A stretch of 64,000 nt of DNA from Saccopteryx bilineata. Lineage: Eukaryota; Chordata; Mammalia; Chiroptera; Emballonuridae. Made by a program: the position numbers and the translations under genes. Every line of letters starts with the position of its first letter. The stretch's first letter is position 1. The notes below the pieces were generated by a model. That model worked only from the letters and a program-made list of their open reading frames with translations, ran no database searches and had not been told where the DNA came from. Below are positions 40,756-51,366 of this stretch, one piece after another. Location: positions 54,701,809 through 54,765,808 of the forward strand of contig NC_089494.1 in the NCBI RefSeq assembly GCF_036850765.1, given 5' to 3'.

Positions 40756-43700
40756 ATGGCAATAAACAACTACATATCAATAATAACCTTAAATGTAAAT
40801 GGATTAAATGATCCAATCAAAAGACATAGGGTAGCTGCGTAGATAAGAAAACAGGACCCATACATATGTTGTCTACAAGAGACACACCTTAGAACAAAAG
40901 ACACACATAGATTGAAGGTAAAAGGATGGAAAAAAACATTTCATGCAAACGGAAATGAAAAAAAAGCTGGGGTAGCAATACTTATATCAGACAAATTGGA
41001 CTTTAAAACAAAGGATATAGTAAGAGATAAAGAAGGCCACTACATATTGATAAAGGGAGTAATCCAACAGGAAGATATAACTATTATAAATATCTATGCA
41101 CCTAATATAGGAGCACCCAAATATATAAAACAGACTTTGATGGATTTAAAGGGTGAGATCAACAGCAATACTATAATAGTAGGGGATTTCAATACCCCAC
41201 TAACATCACTAGATAGATCCTCAAGAAAGAAAATTAACAAAGAAACAGCAGACTTATTGGAAACACTAGATCAACTCGATTTAATAGATATCTTCAGGTC
41301 CTTTCACCCTAAAGCAGCAGAATATACATTCTTTTCAAGCGCGCATGGTACATTCTCTAGGATAGACCACATGTTAGGGCACAAAAGTGCTCTCAACAAA
41401 TTTAAGAAGACTGAAATCATATCAAGCACTTTCTCCGATCACAACGGCATGAAACTAGAAATGAATCACAGCAGAAAAGCTCAAAAATTTTCAAACACAT
41501 GGAAACTAAATAGCAGGGTGTTAAATAATGAATGGATTAAGAATGAGATCAAAGAAGAAATAAAAAAATTCCTAGAAATGAATGACAATGAGCATACAAC
41601 AAACTCAAAATTTATGGGACACAGCGAAAGCAGTGCTGAGAGGGAAGTTCATAGCACTACAGGCACACTTTCAGAAGCTAGAAAAATCTCAAATAAACAA
41701 CTTAACCCTGCATCTAAAAGAATTAGAAAAAGAACAGCAAGTAAAGCCCAAATGTAGTAGAAGGAAAGAAATAATAAAGATCAGAGCAGAAATAAATGAC
41801 ATAGAGGCTAAAGAAACAATACAGAGGATCAATGAAACTAGGAGCTAGTTCTTTGAAAAGGTAAACAAGATTGATGAACCTTTAAGTAGACTCACCAAGA
41901 AAAAGAGAGAGAGGACTCAAATAAATAAAATTAGAAATGAGAGAGGAGAAATAACAACTGACACAACAGAAATACAAAATATTGTAAGAAAATACTATGA
42001 AGAACTGTATGCCAAAAAACTAGACCACCTAGATGAAATGGACAAATTCCGTGAAACATACAATCTTCCAAAAATCAATCTGGAAGAATCAGAAAATCTA
42101 AACAGACCGATTACACCAAATGAGATCGAAACAGTTATCAAAAAACTCCCAACAAAGAAAAGTCCGGGGCCCGATGGCTTCACAACGGAATTCTACCAAA
42201 TATTCAAAGAAGAACTAACTCCTATACTTCTCAAACTATTTCAAAAAATTCAAGAGGAAGGAAGACTTCCAAGTTCCTTTTATGAGGCGAGCATAATTCT
42301 GATTCCAAAACCAGGCAAAGACAATACAAAGAAAGAAAATTATAGGCCAATATCTCTGAAGAATATAGATGCTAAAATCCTCAACAAAATATTAGCAAAC
42401 TGGATCCAACAATATATGGAAAAAATCATACACCATGATCAAGTGGGATTTATTCTGGGGAGGCAAGGCTGGTACAATATTCGTAAATCAATCAATGTGA
42501 TTCATCACATAAACAAAAAGAAGGAGAAAAACCATATGATAATTTCAATAGATGCAGAAAAAGCATTTGATAAAATCCAGCACCCATTCATGATCAAAAC
42601 TCTCAGCAAAGTGGGAATACAGGGAACATACCTCAACATGATAAAAGCCATCTATGAGAAACCCACAGCCAACATCATACTCAATGGGCAAAAATTAAAA
42701 GCAATCCCCTTAAGATCAGGAACAAGGCAGGGGTGCCCCCTTTCACCACTCTTATTTAACATAGTCCTGGAAGTCCTAGCCACAGCAATCAGACAAGAAG
42801 AAGAAATAAAAGGCATTCAAGTTGGAAAAGAAGAAGTAAAACTATCATTATTTGCAGATGATATGATATTATATATAGAAAACCCCAAAGTCTCAGTCAA
42901 AAAACTACTGGACCTGATAAATAAATTCAGCAAAGTGGCAGGATATAAAATCAATACTCAGAAATCAGAAACATTTTTATATACCAACAATGAACAGTCA
43001 GAAAGAGAAATTAAGGAAACAATCCCCTTCACAACCAAAAAAATAAAGTACCTGGGAGTAAACTTAACCAAGGAGACTAAAGACTTGTACTCGGAAAATT
43101 ACAAAGCATTGATAAAAGAAATCAAGGAAGATACAAACAAGTGGAAGCATATACCTTGCTCATGGTTAGGAAGAATAAACATCATTAAAATGTCTATATT
43201 ACCCAAAGCAATCTATAAATTCAATGCAATACCAATTAAAATACCAATGACATACTTCAAAGATATAGAACACATATTCCAAAAATTTATATGGAACCAA
43301 AAGAGGACACGAATAGCCTCAGCAATCTTAAAAAAGAAGAATAAAGTGGGTGGTATCACACTTCCTGATATCAAGTTATACTACAAGGCCATTGTACTCA
43401 AAACAGCCTGGTACTGGCATAAGAACAGGCATATAGATCAATGGAACAGAACAGAGAACCCAGAAATAAACCCACAGTTCTATGGACAACTGATATTTGA
43501 CAAAGGAGGTAAGGAAATCCAATGGAGTAAAGACAGCCTCTTTAACAAATGATGTTGGGAAAATTGGACAGCTACCTGCAAAAAAATGAAACTAGATCAC
43601 CAGCTTACACCACTCACAAAAATAAACTCAAAATGGATAAAAGACTTGAATGTAGGCCGTGAAACCATAAGCATCTTAGAAGAAAACATAGGCAGTAAGC

Positions 43701-44600
43701 TCTCCGACATCTCTCAGAGCAATATATTTGCTGATTTATCTCCACGGGGAAGTGAAATAAAAGACAGGATAAACAAATGGGACTATATCAAACTAAAAAG
43801 CTTTTGCACAGCTAAAGACAACAAGAACAGAATAAAAAGACAAACTACACAATGGGAGAACATATTTGACAATACGTCTGATAAGGGGTTAATAACCAAA
43901 ATTTATAAAGACCTTGTAAAACCAGGAAGACAAACAACCCAATCCAAAAATGGGCAAAAGAGATGAATAGACACTTCTCCAAAGAGGACATACAGATGGC
44001 CAATAGGCATATGAAAAAATGCTCAACATCACTAATCATTAGAGAAATGCAAATTAAAACCACAATGAGATATCACCTCACACCAGTCAGAATGGCGCTT
44101 ATCAACAAAACAACACAGAATAAGTGCTGGCGAGGATGTGGAGAAAAGGGAACCTTCCTGCACTGCTGGTGGGAATGCAGACTGGTGCAGCCACTGTGGA
44201 AAACAGTATGGAGATTCCTCAAAAGTCTGAAAATCGAACTGCCTTTTGACCCAGCTATCCCACTTTTAGGAATATACCCCAAGGACACCATAGAACGGCT
44301 CGAAAAGGAGAAATGCACCCCCATGTTTGTGGCAGCATTGTTCACAATAGCGAAGATCTGGAAACAGCCCAAGTGTCCGTAAGAGGACGAGTGGATTAAA
44401 AAGCTTTGGTACATATATACTATGGAATACTACTCAGCCATAAGAAATGATGACATCGGATCATTTACAATAACATGGATGGACCTTGACAACATTATAC
44501 GGAGTGAAATAAGTAAATCAGAAAAAAAAAAAAAAGATGAATCCATACATAGAAGGGACATAAAAATGAGACTCAGAGACATGAACAAGAATGTGATGGC
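40756..44600 (+). pseudogene. L1 ORF2 (endonuclease and reverse transcriptase), broken
   Basis: ORF2p nicks DNA and reverse transcribes L1 RNA. Recognisable parts: endonuclease (LNVNGLNDPIKRHR, QETHLR, INIYAPN, VGDFNTPL, SRIDHMLGH, SDHNGMKLE), reverse transcriptase with FADD at 42851-42862 (the usual YADD-type box) and a C-terminal Cys/His motif CWRGC...HCWWEC (CX3CX7HX4C, 44124-44177). Breaks: TAG 40840-40842, TAG 41846-41848, TGA 43550-43552 (each at a position normally Trp), TAA 44380-44382 (normally Ser), a +1 shift near 41600 and a return shift near 43915. The end is approximate because an A run alters the last codons. Not functional as read. Confidence 0.93.
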
Positions 44601-44601
44601 A

Positions 44602-44672
44602 ACAGGGGCGGGAGGTTGGGGGAGGGGGGAGGGGGTGAAGAAGGAGAGAGGGGTTAGGGGAGGGGAAGGGCA
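44602..44672 (+). promoter_or_regulatory. L1 3' UTR G-rich tract
   Basis: AGGTTGGGGGAGGGGGGAGG and later GGGGAGGGGAAGGG give more than four G runs within 60 bases, able in principle to form a G-quadruplex. This is a known property of L1 3' UTRs. The same tract occurs at 17395-17460 and 17803-17850. Confidence 0.7.
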
Positions 44673-44846
44673 CAAAGAAATCCAGATAGAAGGTGACAGA
44701 AGACAATTTAACTTTGGGGGAGGGGTATACAGCACAATCAAATGTCAAAATAATCTAGAGATATTTTCTCTCAACATATGTACCCTGATTTATCAATGTC
44801 ACTGCATTAAATTTATAAAAAAAAGAAAAAAAGAAGGTACAGGAAG

Positions 44847-45963
44847 AAGAGCGAGAGCTGCAGGGCCAGAGAGCAGGAGGAATTACTACGGAGTAAACCA
44901 AGACTAACACTAACAGTTAATGATTATGGGCCATATACCCCCCACTCAGTTCTAAGCACTTTGCACACATAATGGTCTTTAATCTTCTATCAGGTACTTA
45001 ATGTCACCATCTTCATTTTCAAATGGGGACACTGAAATACAGAAAGGCTCAGTAAACTGGCCAAAGCCACAAAGGGGTAAGCAGCATGAAGGGAAATCAG
45101 AGGATTAAACAGCAAAATGTAACAGTGATTTTACAACCTAATTTTTTTTAATCACTATTTTATGGTAGAAAATAATACTTTTATTACAAGAAAATACAAG
45201 TCATCTGGATATGTTAATCATGAACTATATTCAATTATAGAATAAACAATAACAAAAATGAATTACCTAATCTTGAGGCCACAGTCTAGGAATAACTTCA
45301 ACCCTTCCCATTTATATATAAATCTAATATCCTGGCTTTGGCTTTCCTCCTTCTGCTCAGAGATATGGCTGTAACTATTTTAAACAAGGAAACAGGGAGA
45401 AAATATATGTACACATATGTGTGTATGTAGTGGGGCAGAGAATGTGTGTACGACATATATTGACAGACTTTTTAGGGAGTCTTATCTTCTCACACTGAAT
45501 CTAAATATGGAGCAGTTTTACCTTGGACTGTATTAAACTTTGTTGAAAATAACAGATGTTTTGACTCATGATACCCACTGAGTCAAAAATATTATAATCT
45601 TTGAGTTCTGTAAAACTAGAGTTGAATTTAACCACTTAGCAATTTCAGATTATATGCCCTGGTTCCTACTAGCTCTAGATCAAGTAAATATAAGTCATTA
45701 TCTACTGCAATTACACTTGAAGATGGTACACTAATAACAAGCACAATAATTCATATAGTATCAGGTTTATTTTACTTCCTTTAGGCTTGCTGCATGAAAT
45801 TTAGTGAATCAATTTTTAAACATTAGTGTCATTCATTGAGTTAGATAATCTACTGGTTTCACTGTCTAATCTTACTTATTTACTTCCTTCGTCTGGACTG
45901 ATTTTTCACAGATAGAGACACAGATAATTGCCTGGCTAGATTTTAAACTCTTTACCTTTAGGC
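44847..45963. other. anonymous DNA with a MIR
   Basis: MIR at 44920-45110; the rest is AT-rich with no gene or nameable repeat. Confidence 0.45.
44920..45110 (+). mobile_element. MIR element fossil
   Basis: CAGTTCTAAGCACTTTGCAC, TTTCAAATGGGGACACTGAA, AAAGGCTCAGTAAACTGGCC and CACAAAGGGGTAAGC match the MIR core closely. The young L1 target site lies just upstream. Confidence 0.8.
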
Positions 45964-45998
45964 TTTTTTTTTTTTTAATTCATTTTAGAGAGGAGAGG

Positions 45999-46045
<47 letters not shown>

Positions 46046-46168
46046 AGGGGAGGAGCTGCAAGCATCAACTCCCATATGTGCCTTGACCCGCAAGCCCAGG
46101 GTTTCGAACCGGCGACCTCAGCATTTCCAGGTTGAGGCTTTATCCACTGCGCCACCACAGGTCAGGCA
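45964..46168 (-). mobile_element. SINE, GACCTGTGGTGGCGCAGTGG type, with (GA)n
   Basis: T run, a long (GA)n tract at about 46000-46040, CATCAACTCCCATATGTGCC, GGTTTCGAACCGGCGACCTC and the head complement CACTGCGCCACCACAGGTCA. CpGs in the box-B region are kept. Confidence 0.9.
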
Positions 46169-46169
46169 A

Positions 46170-47031
46170 CTATTTTTTTTTTAATCCTTGCAAATTTAGA
46201 CACCCTAGGAAACATACTGTTATTTGCTTCATAATGGCCTCTTCAGTGTATTTCAGTCTTTTGTGGAGAATAATCACATAATGATAGTGTTCTCAGACCT
46301 ATATTTCCTACTTCATCAACTAGCAATTAAAGCATTTTTAGATACTCATATTAAGTATATGATATTCTAGAAACCAGTCCGCTGTATAATTATACAGTAA
46401 GGAAAGAAATTAACATAACTAAAAACCATCTGAAATGGTATTCATAACCAGTAAGTAATTTTTTTAAATTGATACATATTTTTTAAATATTAAATAATAT
46501 ATATAGTTATTAGGGTTATAATTCTGAATTTTATAAATCATTTTTAAACTTTCATTTTCTGTCTTAGACTTTGCTGAAAACATGTGCCAATGTGCTGGAT
46601 ACATCAGGACCACCCAGAAAACCTTGCGATTTCTCTCCAAAAAACACATACAGAGAACAGAGAAAGTGGGGCAATATGTAGGTATTTGAGTTCAATAATG
46701 AACACCAGTTTTGCCCAGGGATTTGCTCAGATATATCTTAAAGGTATATTTGACTAGATCTTTGTGATTTCCTTTAAATATCAGGTTATTACATCAACAC
46801 TGTGATGAGTGGAGGAGATATATTCGTATGTATCATTTTCTTTAGATAATAGGATGGAAATTAAACAGGATGCCCAGGAGGTTCAAACAGCTTGTTCTGG
46901 GAGGATCTACCATCAAAACATAATATAAAAACACCTACATCTTTTCATTTTTTTTTTTATCAATTCCTGGAAGAACCAGTTATTTTGCTTTTCCTCAGTT
47001 ATTGAGAAAACTAAAGAAAGTTACAGAGGTC
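46170..47031. other. anonymous non-coding DNA
   Basis: No gene or nameable repeat; the 61-aa minus frame at 46464-46649 has no domain. Confidence 0.4.
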
Positions 47032-47142
47032 TGAGAAAGCAACCAATGAACAACTAAAGTGCCACAACTACAACTTGATGCTTCTCATCTTTCTCCATTC
47101 CTGTGTCTCTGTCTCTCTCTCCCACAAAAAAAAAAAAAAAAA
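47032..47142 (+). mobile_element. SINE 3' fragment
   Basis: TGAGAAAGCAACCAATGAAC, then TTGATGCTTCTCATCTTTCT, CT-rich text and an A tail. The tRNA-like head is missing, a 5'-truncated copy. Confidence 0.8.
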
Positions 47143-47393
47143 TGAAAGAAAAGAAAAGAAATAAAGAACAGGAAAAAAAGTTCAGACTTATGTCCAGAAA
47201 GTCAAACCTTCAAAGAGATAATCTCAGAAACATGATCTCATGGGGAAGTATTGCCTAAAAAGACAGTTTTAAGTTTTTAAATACAAATAATCAAAGTGCC
47301 AAATTATGTGTTATCTTAAGACATTTATATGTGTATATGTTTTTAAAAAACAAATAATGCATATTTATGTTATTAAGAAGTATTTCTGTACCA

Positions 47394-47820
47394 CTTCATG
47401 CCTGTCAGAATGGCTAATATCAAAAAGACAAGAAGTAAAAAGTGTTAAAGAGGATGTAGAGAAGAAGGAACCTTTGTACACCGGTGGTGAGAATGTAAAT
47501 TGCTGTAGCCACTGTGGAAAACAGTGTGGAGATTCCCGAAAAAAATTAAGAACAGATCAATCATAATCCAGCAATTCCTCTTCTGGGCATTTACCCCAAA
47601 AATATAAAAATGCTTATTCATAAAGATATATGTTCACCTATGCTCATTACAGCATTATATACAATAGCCAAGACAGGAAGCAATCTAAGTGTTCACTGAA
47701 AGATAACTGGATAAAAAAGATGTGGTACAAATATACAGTGGAATACTACTCAGCCATAAAAAAGAATGAAATATGGCCATCTGCATGAACATGGTTGGAT
47801 CTTGAAAGGATTCTTGATTT
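47394..47820 (+). mobile_element. L1 ORF2 C-terminal fragment
   Basis: CACTTCATGCCTGTCAGAAT, GTAGCCACTGTGGAAAACAG, CAGCATTATATACAATAGCC and GGAATACTACTCAGCCATAA are late ORF2. It ends in ACATGGTTGGATCTTGAAAG, 3'-truncated. Many indels; dead. Confidence 0.85.
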
Positions 47821-47893
47821 CCATGTGAAGTAGATAGGTAGTACAAGCTAGACCAAATATATTCTAGCTGTGATACAAGTGAGCTTTAAGAAC

Positions 47894-48253
47894 TGTAGGA
47901 ATATGCTATGAAAACATGCAGAGTTAAATAATTAGAGGCAGAGAGGCACCCGAGGGCAAAAGCCCTGAGCTGAAGGGTGTCCAGCAGCCTCTCCGACCCT
48001 GTGAGGGCAACAATAAAACAGCAGGATAAGATTCAACAAAAAGAAAATGTTTAGGATATTAGAAATCCTTGTCCTTTACTTTACCACCATGAAAACTTCT
48101 TCTGTCTGTTTCCTTGAGTTATTTCCACTTGCTAATATATATCTGAGTAAGGCTGGGGATGGGCCAACATCCTTGGTCTATAAAGTAGGGCTGTTGCTGT
48201 CCCTTGGCCACTCAGAGCATCTGGCCTCCAGGTAGTTCACTGTTGCAGTAACA
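47894..48253 (+). repeat. 5' LTR of the endogenous retrovirus
   Basis: Begins TGTAGGAATATGCTATG and ends near GTTGCAGTAACA. Contains an AATAAA (ACAATAAAACAGC, about 48010) and CTATAAAGTAGGGC near 48178. Aligns over its length with 50997-51360. The right edge is approximate because the last 25 bp differ from the 3' copy. Confidence 0.85.
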
Positions 48254-50996
48254 AGTGGTTGCTCACATGAGGAACCAGGAAAAATGACTTCCCAAAACCT
48301 GGCAAAGGAAAAGGATGTCGATGCACCCTGTTTAATAAAAGACACAAGCAGCAGGGGAAAAGCCCTTGAATGCTTGTAGGGAGGTCACTTTTAGGGATCA
48401 GGCCAGGGGATTTCCCTTTCTCTTCATCTCTCCTTCACAGGGAATTCCCTTTCCTCTGAGCAGCAGTCTCAAATTGCAGCTATGGGGACTCCTCCAAGCT
48501 ACAGGGTGTCAGATCAGAATTTAACTGCCCTCTTGCTCTCAATCTGACAACAATGCCCTTTGTATCCAAAAGTTTAGACTTAGAAGATTGGGAAAGCACT
48601 TTTACCAAGGGGATAGTTAAAGCAATTGGGATGGGATATAAAATGACCCTTTAGTATTGTAAAGGGCTTATAAAAACTGTTCTCACCACCTAGCCCAACC
48701 TCAAACCAGCCCCTCCCCCTTGATATTTCACAGACCTTAACCAGCAGGAAGTAGCTATAGAAGAAGAGACCTTTGCCCTTTTTTCCTTAAACAACAAAAG
48801 GCTGGAATGTTAGGTTTGAGTCAGGGTTTCTTTAATCCAGAGCCCCTTTAAAAATTCAAATTCCCCTCACCCAACAGTCCCTCCCTTTAAGCAACTCCCC
48901 CCACCCTGGGAAGGTTCTGGGAAGTATACTCAGGACAAGGCCTTCAGGAGGGACCTGTGGGTTAGGAAAGGGAGACAGTCTGTTACCAAGGCCACAAACC
49001 TGTTACAACTGTAGGAAAGAAGGATATAATGTCAACTATGTAGTTTAGCTATTGTGTGTACTCTGAGATGCTAATTAAAACTCAATCTAAAAATTACTTA
49101 TAAAGTTCCAGCAAAGAAGATTGTAAAAAGTCAATATAATCAATTATTATTCTTGTTGTGCCTGTGCAAATTACCAGGCCAAGTTAAAACTAGACTTAAG
49201 ATGGTAACTAGGATAATCTTAATTTGGCTCTTAAAAGAAAAATTAACTAACGAAGCGTAATTTTAAGAAGAAGAAAAAAGGGTCTGACCTGTGGTGGCAC
49301 AGTGGGATAAAGCATCCCTGGACCTGGAACACTGAGGTTGCCGGTTTGAAACCTTGGGCTTGCCTAGTCAAGGCATATATGGGAGTTGATGCTTCCTGCT
49401 CCTCCCCCTTCTCTCTCTCTCTCTCTCTTTCTCTCTCACTCCTCTCTCTCTAAAAATCAATCAATAAATAAAAATTTAAAAAAAAAGAAGAAAAAAAAAA
49501 GGAAACCAGGTTATTTAAATATCTTAAAGCCTTCTCTGTGAGACCTGGAAACCACTGTAATCCTGAGAACAATGGGAGAATTAACACCTCTTAATGGGAG
49601 GGGTTGTGCCAAGACCTCAAGGTAAAGGGATAAAAGGAACCCTTAAAACCCAAGTGGCTCCATGGCCCTTCACCTTCCTTCTTTTCTTTAGTCATCCTGG
49701 AAGGCTGCCAACGATAAATAGAGTCTGGACTTCTCTGCAATTATTAATAATACTGTAAAATATAAAGTTATGCCAATCCTTTTTTAGCCTGGTGGTCTAG
49801 AAAAGCATTTGATATCACTACTAGTTTAAATTTAATTAATGGCTTTTAAAGTTCTTAACAAAAATTATGTTTGTCTTCCCTAGGTTTACAAAAGGTTCCT
49901 GTTATCTGTTATGTCTTCTAAAATATGAGTTTGTTTACCAGTGAAAGAAACTGTTTCTAAAGGTCATGAAATATGTTCATAAAAGTATCAATCTAAAATT
50001 GCTAATTACTGACTTAGTTGTCACTAAAAGTTAAGGTTTTTAGAAGTTGAAAATTCTGATTAATTAGAAAGAAATTATATGGTTTTAATGATAAGGTATA
50101 GAGGTACTTAAAAAAAAGGAAAAAAGGAAATTGTTCTGAAATCTGGTTATTTTTGAATGGTAAAGAAGGTTTTTATAAATTGCAGAAGGTTTATACAGAG
50201 GAAAAAAACAAAAATAAAAAGAACTGAGAAAATAGATAAAGGTGAGAAAATAAAGGGGAAAAGAAGAAGAGACTTTAGAAAAAAGATTCTACTGAAAGGA
50301 AAATAAAAAGGAACAATAGGACATTCTTAAAGGTCTCAAGAGCTTGAGAAATTCACCCAAACTTACACGTATTACAGAAGAACCTAAAGCCTACCTAAGC
50401 CCCAACTACACAAACAAAAAAGGGGGAGTCAGGAGGAGAGATTCACCCCACAAGAACAATTGTATAAGGATCTTTTCACTCTTAATTTTTTGAACATTTC
50501 CTCATCTGGAGAGGCATTTTATACCAGCCAAGCAATGGCCTAAGACTCTCATATTGTACTGGATATATTAGCTGGCTCTGAGTGGCAAAATCTTGTCAAA
50601 TTACTAACCTGGGGTTGAGGGTATGTTGCAATTTTGTAATCAGCAGGTCCTTTTTGAATCCCAACAAGAAATGTGAAGCCTTATCGTGAGTTGGCACCAG
50701 CCCCTAGAAAGCAACCTGGTTCCAGAGATCCAGAAGCTGATTGTGAATCCACCTCAGGAAATGAGCTTGAAAAATAGGAGGACACCTGCCTTGCTCCCAA
50801 ACACTCAGGGAGTGCCTGACATCCCCTGGGACACTTTGAAACATCTATTCAGGAATGCTGAAGAAATTTTGCAGAATACAGACCCTCCTGTAACCCCTGA
50901 AAACCTGTTTCTTTCTATGCTTGCCCTTCACCTTCACTGCAACCACCTAACCATCCTACTCTCTGTTAATCTTTACTAAAACAAAAAAAGGGAATA
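48254..50996 (+). pseudogene. retroviral internal region, gag trace and degraded 3' part
   Basis: At 49001 the codons give CYNCRKEGYN, the first half of a retroviral nucleocapsid CCHC knuckle, with the His position changed. An open stretch of 97 codons at 50686-50979 (with NTDPPVTPENLFLSMLAL) may be a remnant of an env-leader region; low confidence. A purine run (AAAAAAAGGGA) just before the 3' LTR fits a polypurine tract. Protease and polymerase motifs are not found, so that region seems to be deleted. Confidence 0.6.
49282..49485 (+). mobile_element. SINE, GACCTGTGGTGGCACAGTGG type, in the retrovirus
   Basis: Head TCTGACCTGTGGTGGCACAG, CCGGTTTGAAACCTTGG, (CT)n and AATCAATCAATAAATAAA tail. 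Flanked by A/G-rich AAGAAGAAAAAAGG-like repeats, the probable duplication. It is younger than the retrovirus. Confidence 0.88.
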
Positions 50997-51360
50997 TGTA
51001 GGAGTACTCTGTGAAGACTTGCAAAGTTATGGTAATCAATTAGAGGCAGGGAAGTGCCCTAAGGTGAAAGCCCTGAGCAGATGAGAGTACATAGGTCTCT
51101 CTGGACCTATACTGGAAACAGCAATACAACAGGATAAAATTCAGTAATAGAAATGTTTAGGCTCTTAGAACAGAGATTAGAAGTCAGCATGTTCCTTGTG
51201 CTTTACTTTGACACCCTAAAAGCTTCTTCTGTCTGCTTCCTTGAGTTATCTGTACTTGCTAGTAAATATCTGAGTGAGGCTGGGGGCGGGGCCTCAGTCC
51301 TTGGGTCTGTGGACCCTGTTGCCTCCCTTTGGCCACTTGAAGCATCTGACCTCCGCAACA
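50997..51360 (+). repeat. 3' LTR of the endogenous retrovirus
   Basis: Begins TGTAGGAGTACTCTGTG and ends CCTCCGCAACA. Shared blocks with the 5' LTR include TCTTCTGTCTG, TCCTTGAGTTAT, TATCTGAGT and AGGCTGGGG. Confidence 0.88.
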
Positions 51361-51366
51361 AAGAAC

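Larger units (their letters stand above)
38875..44829 (+). mobile_element. full-length L1 retrotransposon
   Basis: A 5.96-kb element with a perfect 17-bp target duplication (AAAGAAGGTACAGGAAG at 38858-38874 and 44830-44846). It has a 911-bp 5' UTR beginning GGCTTTTGAAGATGGCAGCA, an open ORF1 (303 codons), a 58-bp spacer, ORF2 with four stops and two frameshifts, a G-rich 3' UTR and an A-rich tail. The perfect duplication and open ORF1 make it the youngest large insertion here. ORF2 damage means it cannot move itself as read. Confidence 0.97.
47894..51360 (+). mobile_element. endogenous retrovirus, two LTRs, internally deleted
   Basis: LTRs of 360 and 364 bp flank 2.74 kb of internal sequence, of which about 205 bp is a SINE. 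An exact 6-bp duplication, AAGAAC, at 47888-47893 and 51361-51366 marks a retroviral integration. The two LTRs have diverged by many substitutions and small indels, so the insertion is old. The internal part is too short for gag-pro-pol-env and has no long frame. A 6-bp duplication and the gag trace are compatible with a class II (betaretrovirus-like) origin; this is an inference. Confidence 0.9.

Noticed and set aside
44422..44907. 161-codon frame after the L1 ORF2 stop
   Set aside because: It is the ORF2 C-terminus running through the G-rich 3' UTR into flanking DNA, not a separate gene.
50686..50979. 97-codon frame as an independent host gene
   Set aside because: It lies between retroviral LTRs just before the polypurine tract; a retroviral remnant is the simpler reading.
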